A stretch of 37,847 nucleotides of DNA, taken from positions 1 to 37,847 of the forward strand of contig JAGAUN010000068.1 in NCBI GenBank assembly GCA_017620715.1, written 5' to 3'. This stretch comes from Muribaculaceae bacterium (GTDB lineage Bacteria; Bacteroidota; Bacteroidia; Bacteroidales; Muribaculaceae). Under the pieces are notes generated by a model. It had not been told where the DNA came from, ran no database searches, and was given only the letters and a program-made list of their open reading frames with translations. The translations under genes were made by a program, and so were the position numbers. How positions within the stretch are numbered: position 1 is the stretch's first letter; each line of letters opens with the position of its first letter. Shown here one piece after another: positions 7,818 to 14,623 of this stretch.

Positions 7818-8507
7818 ATGGCAGGTTTTATTACAAGACTCAAAACATCCACACAGCAATTTTTCGGAAGAGTCACTGACAAATTCAAAAAAATTGCCGT
7901 CTCGGTAAAACGCTGGCACGAGCGCTACAAGGAACGACGGCGCAAAGCCAAAACGATACGCGAAACACGTCGCAGCACGCCCGAGTACAAACCCGAGGTA
8001 GTCGACACCGAGATTAAGACACAGCTCGCCGACAAACTCAACCAAATCAACGAAGGCCACGTAGTGGAACATATCCGCGCACTCCCTCTCGAAGATCGGA
8101 AAGAATTTTTTGAGGAAACAATCGTTCCCCTTGTTGCATCTACCATGAATGCCGATATCAAAGCAATCGAATGGTTCGACTGCAACACATCCTGCGCAAT
8201 CGGACAATACTGCGACACCGACCAGTCTATCTGGCTCAACATCGAGTATCTGTCGGAAAACGACGAATATCTACTGCGGCACATGGTCAACACCGTGATA
8301 CACGAATGTAAACACGCACTGCAAAACGATGCCGCCAGGGGCCGTAACACTCACGGCTACTCCCAGGAACTCATAGTCGCCTGGTACCGCAACATCAATG
8401 ACTACATCACACCCGAAGAAGACCTCGAAGCCTACGTAAAGCAACCCATTGAATGGGATGCCCGATGCTTCGCCGAATCCGTATTTCCAACCGACATAAA
8501 CGACTAA
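7818..8507 (+). CDS. Predicted HExxH zinc metallopeptidase with basic N-terminus
   Basis: This is a 229-aa protein. Residues 162-166 are HECKH, the zinc-binding HExxH motif, in the helix VNTVIHECKHALQND. About 46 residues later QPIEWDARCFAE places a glutamate (E212) and E-x-DA pattern where the third zinc ligand of gluzincin-type peptidases of the ImmA/IrrE (M78) style is found. The first ~50 residues are strongly basic (many K/R around residues 15-52), suggesting binding to membrane lipid, RNA/DNA or an acidic partner. There is no signal peptide, so it should act in the cytoplasm. Likely substrates are the neighbouring regulators or damaged proteins, which is inference. The ATG at 7818 follows the internal hairpin. 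Confidence 0.7.
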   Translation: MAGFITRLKTSTQQFFGRVTDKFKKIAVSVKRWHERYKERRRKAKTIRETRRSTPEYKPEVVDTEIKTQLADKLNQINEGHVVEHIRALPLEDRKEFFEETIVPLVASTMNADIKAIEWFDCNTSCAIGQYCDTDQSIWLNIEYLSENDEYLLRHMVNTVIHECKHALQNDAARGRNTHGYSQELIVAWYRNINDYITPEEDLEAYVKQPIEWDARCFAESVFPTDIND

Positions 8508-8512
8508 CCACA

Positions 8513-8887
8513 ATGAAAACAATAAAATACATCGACCTATACAACCGTTTGCGCAACGACGAAGAGCTCACCATTGTGCAGGCAATACGCAGCATTGTAA
8601 AAATACGCCATTTCGACCCCGAAATAAAAGCCGCCTTGGCCCAATGGCTCGAAACCGGTAAATGCGACCTCGTGGTTGAAGATGTAAGTTTCAACGAACT
8701 TACCCAAGAAGAGGAAATGAAACCGTTTCTCGCATTTAAGATGCTCGACTGGCTCAAACGCGAACCTCTGCTGGCATACCAATGCCTAGCGCAGCGTCAC
8801 ATGCTCGATGATCTCACCCAAACCGGCACCGCCCACATCTCAACTGCACAACCGCAAGACGTTGATAAATCTGATATAGAGCTATGA
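8513..8887 (+). CDS. Small helical protein of unknown function
   Basis: This is a 124-aa protein that I do not recognise. It is acidic and mostly helical, with a central DPEIKAALAQWLETGK segment and FKMLDWLKREPLLAYQ. The frame is open to 8453, but that would overlap the metallopeptidase gene by 55 bp. ATG at 8513, 5 bp after that gene's stop, is the more natural start. The last 4 bases overlap the start of the AAA+ ATPase (ATGA), so translation is probably coupled and the product may be an adaptor of the ATPase. That partnership is inferred from position only. Confidence 0.65.
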   Translation: MKTIKYIDLYNRLRNDEELTIVQAIRSIVKIRHFDPEIKAALAQWLETGKCDLVVEDVSFNELTQEEEMKPFLAFKMLDWLKREPLLAYQCLAQRHMLDDLTQTGTAHISTAQPQDVDKSDIEL

Positions 8888-10809
8888 GCGACTCAAAAGA
8901 AAGACATCTGAGCAACAGTAAAGCCGTTAACTATGCTGTTGATAAAATCTGTATCGCATACAATGCACGCGTGCCTATTGTATGGCTGGTTACCCCCGAC
9001 AAGGAGGTGGCCAACGATATTATACTTAAATTCATCGACCACCATCTGGGTAAAAAGATAGACCCAGATATCAATGATAGCAAAAAAGGCTGGGCCTTCG
9101 GACTCAAAGATAACGAACCGGGGGACCCATCAATTGGCACTAAGCTTCATGTATTTCACCGCTGGTTTGCTCCTATCAAAACCGAAGATTCAAAACAGCC
9201 TGCCGAACTGAGCGAAAAGTTGGAGAAATTCCTCAATTGTCACCAATGTCTTATGACCGAAAAGTTTTTTCGCGATAATAGGGACAGTGCAGCTCCGACA
9301 TCAATTTATATAGTTGCTTCGCCCAATCCGCCCGCTTTCGAATGGCTCAACGCATATATCGAGACCATATATGTGGCCCCACCTGACGATAAAGAAATTC
9401 GGGCAATAATCAACAACTTTCCCGATGGAGAACCTATATTCGTCAAGGACGCCGAAAAAAAGTCAAAACCTAACCTACCGAAACTTAACCTAAAGAAAGA
9501 ATTGATAAGTAAAATGGTGGTGAATCTTCGGGGCCTTAGTGAGCGTATGATACGATGTGTGCTCTCCAAATGCGTAGAGTCAGGCCATTTTAAGAAATCC
9601 GATAAAGACTCCGAAGAAAAAGTACTCGATGAGATACGACGCATAAAACGTCAGAAACTCGAGAGCTTCCGTGGGCTGAAGTGGATTACAGTACAAGATG
9701 ATGACGCCTGCGCAGCGGGCCTCGACGGTATCACCGACTGGCTTAAAAAGCGACAAGAGCTATTTACCGACACCGCCAAGAGTGTCGACAATGGATTCGA
9801 CATACCCAAGGGAATACTCGTAACGGGCATTCCCGGAACCGGCAAATCGCTTATGGCAAAGCAGGCGGCTCACATACTCAAGTTGCCGCTCATTGCTTTG
9901 GATATGGGCAACATGCAGGAAGGCATTGTCGGAAAATCGGAAGAGCACCTCGAAGCTGCCTTACGTATGGTTGATAACATCTCACCGTGTTTATTGTGGA
10001 TTGATGAGATTGAAAAAGCCTTTGCCGGAGCCGGCTCGAGCGAAAACGACGGCGGTGTTATGCGCCGTATGTTCGGCAAATTCCTCACATGGATGCAGGA
10101 AAAGAGTAGCGACTGCTTCATACTCGCCACATCAAACGATATCAGTCACCTACCGCCCGAATTTTTCCGCTCACAGCGATTCGACGAGAAATTTTTCACC
10201 TTTATGCCCACGGCCGAAGAGTGTGCCGAAATGTTTTGTGCAATCGTAGAGCAACAAAACAAGAAATTTCAGCAAAAACAAAAATCAAACATTTTCGACG
10301 AATACTTTACCAATGCCGGCGCAAGAGGAGGAGGCCGGGAATATTGGCTTGGCAAACTCAACGAGCTGTGTTGCGAGGAGGTTAAACTCGACAGCGACGG
10401 TAAATGGGAGAACGGTGTTATGCCCCAGCAAAAATTGTTCACCGGAGCCGATATAGCCTCATTGGTCAATCTCCTGAAATTTGAAATTCTATCCCACCGC
10501 AGTGCCGACTGCAACAGTCCTATATCAAAAAGGGAGGTAAATGAATGGTTCGACACTGTAGTTAGCGACTTCATGCCATACGGCGAAACCAACCTCAAAA
10601 ACATAGCCAAATGCTTCCGCGCCATAAGCCATAACCGCTTCAAGGCAGCATCCGGAAGCACCGTGCCTATAATTGATTTCGCCGACTTCCGCGAAGAAAA
10701 ATACACCTACCACCCCGGTTACTTTCAGGGAGATAGCAACCGTTACAACCGAACCTTGTACCGATGCGTAGTGGGTGCCATCAACAAAGATGAGAAGCCC
10801 AAGTCCTAA
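8884..10809 (+). CDS. Ycf46-like AAA+ ATPase
   Basis: This 641-aa protein has one AAA+ module in the C-terminal half. Walker A is GIPGTGKS (residues 315-322), Walker B is LLWIDE (370-375), and the arginine-finger region is FRSQRFDEKFF (R429/R432). The wording around these motifs (PKGILVTGIPGTGKSLMAK, FLTWMQEK, LPPEFFRSQRFDE) is close to the Ycf46 family of cyanobacteria and plastids. The N-terminal ~230 residues include YNARVPIVWLVTPDKE, also Ycf46-like. The C-terminal extension (about 470-641) is locus-specific. AAA+ proteins of this clade remodel protein complexes as hexamers. Here the likely clients or partners are the peptidase and the Hsp70-like protein. All ATPase motifs appear intact. 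Confidence 0.85.
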   Translation: MSDSKERHLSNSKAVNYAVDKICIAYNARVPIVWLVTPDKEVANDIILKFIDHHLGKKIDPDINDSKKGWAFGLKDNEPGDPSIGTKLHVFHRWFAPIKTEDSKQPAELSEKLEKFLNCHQCLMTEKFFRDNRDSAAPTSIYIVASPNPPAFEWLNAYIETIYVAPPDDKEIRAIINNFPDGEPIFVKDAEKKSKPNLPKLNLKKELISKMVVNLRGLSERMIRCVLSKCVESGHFKKSDKDSEEKVLDEIRRIKRQKLESFRGLKWITVQDDDACAAGLDGITDWLKKRQELFTDTAKSVDNGFDIPKGILVTGIPGTGKSLMAKQAAHILKLPLIALDMGNMQEGIVGKSEEHLEAALRMVDNISPCLLWIDEIEKAFAGAGSSENDGGVMRRMFGKFLTWMQEKSSDCFILATSNDISHLPPEFFRSQRFDEKFFTFMPTAEECAEMFCAIVEQQNKKFQQKQKSNIFDEYFTNAGARGGGREYWLGKLNELCCEEVKLDSDGKWENGVMPQQKLFTGADIASLVNLLKFEILSHRSADCNSPISKREVNEWFDTVVSDFMPYGETNLKNIAKCFRAISHNRFKAASGSTVPIIDFADFREEKYTYHPGYFQGDSNRYNRTLYRCVVGAINKDEKPKS

Positions 10810-10827
10810 CCCCTGTGCCATACACCC

Positions 10828-11709
10828 ATGAAACTCAACAACAATACCATCACATCGCTTATAGCCCTCAACCGGAATTTCAACTTTGTGGAATTGTGGG
10901 GTAAGCGTGAGCAGGCACTCTATGCCCTGCACCCGTCTGTCATGCCCTATCATTTCACTGAAGCACTGCAATTCTACATGGCATTTGCTTCAGCCGGCAA
11001 ATATCTGATTGACAAGAAGTCGCTTATTTCGCCACAAGGCGAAAATGTGGAAATAAATCTCACCGAGGAGGAATGGAGCTGTCTTGAGCCATTCACGCCG
11101 AAAGAACGCGTTGAGATTATTGCGCTGCACAGATTGGCAATGCTACCCATCGGCAACGAAATCAACGATGTGCTCCGGCCCTACAAAGAGTGCTCAGACG
11201 AAGAAATCGAGTTATTGCCCGGAGCCACATTGCCGTGCGACGATATTAAACAGAATGCACCGGCTACTTTACAACGCCGCATAATTCGGGCGCCTCAAGA
11301 CACGTCGCCCTGCCACGTCGGCAGTTATCTGTTACCTTCAGGCAAAGCCACATACGGAGTATTTCAGGGCGATACTCTCGTGGCCGTAGCCCCGCCGTCG
11401 TGCAAAAACGCCAAGTATCGATTGGAATATATGCGCGACAACGACGGCCTCACGCTCCTTGTCACATCGCTTGACTCCGCCCACACCCGGCGTATGCCCG
11501 GCGTATGTTTTTACAACCTGCTTGAGCCCGACGACTTCTTGTTTATCCGTTTACGCCAAGTGCGTACAAACAGAAACGAAACACTCAACTTGCACTTCAA
11601 CAACTATATTCAATCTCTCAAAAATCCGCTTATTGTGGAGTGCAAAGATTGCGGAATTCGTATAGTATATGAATCGGGCAAAGAGACATACATAGACTTA
11701 CCCACATAA
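10828..11709 (+). CDS. Protein of unknown function in the accessory locus
   Basis: This is a 293-aa protein that I do not recognise. The first ~120 residues look helical (NFNFVELWGKREQALYALHP, then TEALQFYMAFASAGKYL). From about residue 150 onward it looks beta-rich, with GKATYGVFQGDTLVAVAPP and a final CKDCGIRIVYESGKETYIDL strand pair. There is no signal peptide, membrane segment or catalytic motif that I can name. It lies 18 bp after the AAA+ gene and 13 bp before the GrpE-like gene, so it should be part of the same transcript and system, perhaps as a substrate-recognition or scaffold subunit. Confidence 0.6.
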   Translation: MKLNNNTITSLIALNRNFNFVELWGKREQALYALHPSVMPYHFTEALQFYMAFASAGKYLIDKKSLISPQGENVEINLTEEEWSCLEPFTPKERVEIIALHRLAMLPIGNEINDVLRPYKECSDEEIELLPGATLPCDDIKQNAPATLQRRIIRAPQDTSPCHVGSYLLPSGKATYGVFQGDTLVAVAPPSCKNAKYRLEYMRDNDGLTLLVTSLDSAHTRRMPGVCFYNLLEPDDFLFIRLRQVRTNRNETLNLHFNNYIQSLKNPLIVECKDCGIRIVYESGKETYIDLPT

Positions 11710-11722
11710 AAACCAATATTTT

Positions 11723-12547
11723 ATGAATGAATCAAAACAAAATCAAACTTCTACTCTCATTGACAACGGTTCCATAACTACTTTTTGCCGAAATGCTGCC
11801 ATAGCGTTTACGGCAGCTATCGTAGTTCTCACTGCCATAACCATCGTTTCCTTATTCCTGTTCAACGACATCGTCACCCTCCTACTCACAATACTTCTCG
11901 CAGCTGTCGCTATTTCAGGAGCATTACATTATGGGTATCGACTATACTGCATAATCATGGTTATTGCCGGATTACGATATTTAAGTAGTAAACTCCTCAA
12001 CTGGATTCAACCTTTTGTTCGGCCGACCAGTACGCCAGAAACAACGGTGGATCCAATGGATGAACCACAACCCGCTGTCAATGAAGAGATAGCGCAATTG
12101 CGCGCCACCATCCAACGGCTCAATACCGAAAACGGGGAATTGGAAGCAAAAGTCTCTCAAGCATCTGCACAACACGCCGACCTGCACCTGCAAATCGACA
12201 AACTCCGTGAAGAGAATCAATCACTCACCCAACGCTTGGCAAAAAGCAACACCGAGTCTTACGATAGAACTACCCGCAAACTCCTCGAGCTGGTTCAACG
12301 CATCGATTCCGAATCCGATTCCTTTGGCGACGATTGCGCCGAATTCCTTAAAAAAGAACTCTCTTATTCATTGAAAGTGTGTGGCCTCGAATTCCGTGAC
12401 TATTCCGAAGAGCACTCCAACTGCTACAGCGTAGAACCTATGTCGGCCATCACCGAAGTTAATTACGACACCCGCGCTATAGTACGTCGCGGCGAAGGCA
12501 ACACCGTATGCACCGGCCATGTTTTTGTACCTATAAACAAACAATAA
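11723..12547 (+). CDS. Membrane-anchored coiled-coil protein with GrpE-like C-terminus
   Basis: This is a 274-aa protein. Two or three hydrophobic segments lie at about residues 24-85. A linker rich in P and T follows, then a coiled coil at about 112-170 (EEIAQLRATIQRLNTENGEL and on). From about residue 178 the layout follows GrpE: a helix RKLLELVQRIDS, a second helix leading to KVCGLEF, and a short beta domain ending ARAIV-type (TRAIVRRGEGNTVCTGHVFVPI), comparable with the GrpE closing block. GrpE is the nucleotide-exchange factor of Hsp70. The next gene encodes an Hsp70-like protein, which supports the assignment. The unusual feature is the membrane anchor, since ordinary GrpE is soluble. 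The resemblance is by pattern, so a plain coiled-coil scaffold remains possible. Confidence 0.55.
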   Translation: MNESKQNQTSTLIDNGSITTFCRNAAIAFTAAIVVLTAITIVSLFLFNDIVTLLLTILLAAVAISGALHYGYRLYCIIMVIAGLRYLSSKLLNWIQPFVRPTSTPETTVDPMDEPQPAVNEEIAQLRATIQRLNTENGELEAKVSQASAQHADLHLQIDKLREENQSLTQRLAKSNTESYDRTTRKLLELVQRIDSESDSFGDDCAEFLKKELSYSLKVCGLEFRDYSEEHSNCYSVEPMSAITEVNYDTRAIVRRGEGNTVCTGHVFVPINKQ

Positions 12548-12579
12548 TACGAACTCTTTAACCACAAACCACAAACACA

Positions 12580-14544
12580 ATGCCAAAAGAACCAAAATTT
12601 TTCATTGGAATCGACATCGGCCACGGAGAGACAAGCGCTTCGCGCATTCCGGGATACCACGATCAAAAGATTTCACACATTCCACTAATAGACGGCCAGG
12701 AGAAGATTATCTCGGCTATTTGCAGTAACGACGGACGTGAGTGGAGTCTCGTAGCTTCTCCAACCGATTTATTAAAACCACACATCCGCTGCACATTTAA
12801 AAACCAGGTGAATAAACTCAATGAGGAAAACCGAGAGGCACTCCGGGAATTCGGCAAACTGATTTTCAAAAGGATTCTTGAAAAGGATGATGAGCTCGAA
12901 TACGACCCCGTTACCGGTGAGGCAAATTTCGTAATCTGCATAGCCTGCCCTACACAATGGCGTAAGGACGATTCTTCAGCCCCCGACGAGTATCTGAATT
13001 TCTTCCGTAATGAAGCCGACATTCTCCCGGCCAAAATGTGTATCAACGAATCTGATGCCGCATTCTTCACTCACTACAACAAAGAGTATAGCGCTGGCAA
13101 AGATACTTTAGTTATCGACCTCGGCTCAAGCACCACCGATTTCACCATATATCAAAACGGCAAAGTTATACCGGATTTATGCTTGTCGCCACAAATCGGG
13201 GCAAGCCGAATAGAGAAATCCGTGACAAATCTAATTCTCCAAGACGAAGAAGCAAGAGCAAAAATATTAGAAGCCGCACGTTTGCGCCATCAGTATAAGC
13301 CTGACAAATATGGCCCGGATGTGCCTGACGTGGATATAGACACCCAAGATGAGACCATGGCAATCAGTATGCTGGCTCGTAAAGCGAAGGAAAATTTCTT
13401 CTCGGACGAGCCCCCGTTGCCACATGATTACAAACCGGATCCGGATATTGACTACCCCGGGGGATCTGACGACTATGATCTTAGAATCGTAATGAAAAAT
13501 TTGGTACCCAAACAGTTGTGGCTTAAGAAACATAACGATGATAAGGGATTAAGAACCGACATTGCTTATATCTCGCTGAGCCACGACGAGTTCATCGACA
13601 TGATTAGAAATTTCCGGATTGAGCTCTTAGAAGACGTTAAAATAAATGCCCATAAGCTCGAAGATTATGGCGTTTCTCCCGAGTTAGTGATCCTTTCGGG
13701 TGGGGCAAGCCGGATGAACTTCTTCCAGCACGATGTAATGTCGGTGTTCCAAGATGCTGAGGTAAAGAGAGATAATGCTCCGGCGTGGGTAGTATCTGAC
13801 GGAGCGGCTAAATATATTCAGGAGCACTATAAAGCATTAAACAAGATGGTTGATGAGTTGCAACAGGCCGATTACGGCAAGCTGCTCGTTGATTCGGATA
13901 TCGAAGCAACCTGTGAAGCCACGCGCCAGCTTATTCCCCCGATATTGGAGGAACTTACAGGCTACTATGATTACAATGCCAAACTATTCGTTGATACAGT
14001 GGCTGAATTCATAAAGACGTTAGACCCTGACAACCCCCAATATTACGAACTTTTCCAGAGCCAAGCCAAAAAAAACCTACAGCACAAAGTAGGATTGGCT
14101 ATTTCAAAGGCGATAAAAGATGTTTTCAATATAGATATCGACTTATCTGACATAAAATTGAGCATCGAATTTCCAATGGCTCAATGGCCCGCCGGCTACT
14201 TCACCCGTGGCCAACAGGGATACAGGGCAGTAGAAAGTATCGTAACCAGGATTGGAAACTCAATGCTTGAGGATGACAGCCTTCTCCCCAACGATTATCA
14301 CCTTGCCTTCAATTTGAACAAAAGCCGTAACCAGGCTGAGCGCCAAATCATTGCTAAAAATCTCTGCGAATCTCTCTCAAATGCCGAACAAAATCCTCTT
14401 GGCATAGGATGGAATGGAGAGTATTTAAATACACTCACCGTTAAACTCAAAGAAATGGTGCTTGAATTAGCCGGGCAAATTTTCAACGAAAGGGGACTGT
14501 TCCAAGCCAGCGTAAGCGCTTCTTCTCCGGCAAAAAATAAATAG
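12580..14544 (+). CDS. Divergent Hsp70-like actin-fold ATPase
   Basis: This is a 654-aa protein. The N-terminal ~410 residues form an Hsp70/actin-type nucleotide-binding domain: phosphate-1 FIGIDIGHGETSAS (8-21), an INESDAAFF connect motif (155-163), phosphate-2 VIDLGSSTTD (178-187) and adenosine motif ILSGGASRM (371-379). An Asp/Pro-rich insertion occupies about residues 240-305. The C-terminal ~240 residues are mainly helical and do not look like the canonical DnaK substrate-binding beta-sandwich, and there is no EEVD- or DnaK-type tail. It probably binds a dedicated client or partner and is cycled by the GrpE-like protein encoded 32 bp upstream. It is the last gene of the locus, and a strong terminator follows. 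Confidence 0.82.
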   Translation: MPKEPKFFIGIDIGHGETSASRIPGYHDQKISHIPLIDGQEKIISAICSNDGREWSLVASPTDLLKPHIRCTFKNQVNKLNEENREALREFGKLIFKRILEKDDELEYDPVTGEANFVICIACPTQWRKDDSSAPDEYLNFFRNEADILPAKMCINESDAAFFTHYNKEYSAGKDTLVIDLGSSTTDFTIYQNGKVIPDLCLSPQIGASRIEKSVTNLILQDEEARAKILEAARLRHQYKPDKYGPDVPDVDIDTQDETMAISMLARKAKENFFSDEPPLPHDYKPDPDIDYPGGSDDYDLRIVMKNLVPKQLWLKKHNDDKGLRTDIAYISLSHDEFIDMIRNFRIELLEDVKINAHKLEDYGVSPELVILSGGASRMNFFQHDVMSVFQDAEVKRDNAPAWVVSDGAAKYIQEHYKALNKMVDELQQADYGKLLVDSDIEATCEATRQLIPPILEELTGYYDYNAKLFVDTVAEFIKTLDPDNPQYYELFQSQAKKNLQHKVGLAISKAIKDVFNIDIDLSDIKLSIEFPMAQWPAGYFTRGQQGYRAVESIVTRIGNSMLEDDSLLPNDYHLAFNLNKSRNQAERQIIAKNLCESLSNAEQNPLGIGWNGEYLNTLTVKLKEMVLELAGQIFNERGLFQASVSASSPAKNK

Positions 14545-14564
14545 GCCTTTATCCTCACTATAAA

Positions 14565-14610
14565 ATATATCAAAGGCTGCCCGAATCAATCGCGGCAGCC
14601 TTTGATATAT
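14565..14610. terminator. Bidirectional terminator between the accessory locus and carB
   Basis: The 17-bp perfect stem ATATATCAAAGGCTGCC (14565-14581) / GGCAGCCTTTGATATAT (14594-14610) has a 12-nt loop. AT-rich flanks lie on both sides. It serves both convergent transcripts and marks the right edge of the accessory locus. Confidence 0.85.
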
Positions 14611-14623
14611 AGCTTTGTTTGTA

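Noticed and set aside
8453..8512. An upstream start for the 124-aa protein
   Set aside because: It would overlap the metallopeptidase gene by 55 bp and add a segment unlike the rest of the protein; the ATG at 8513 fits the spacing of the operon.
5292..14623. An integrated phage or conjugative element around the accessory locus
   Set aside because: No integrase, transposase, tRNA gene or att-like direct repeat is visible at either edge; the locus is bounded by ordinary terminators.
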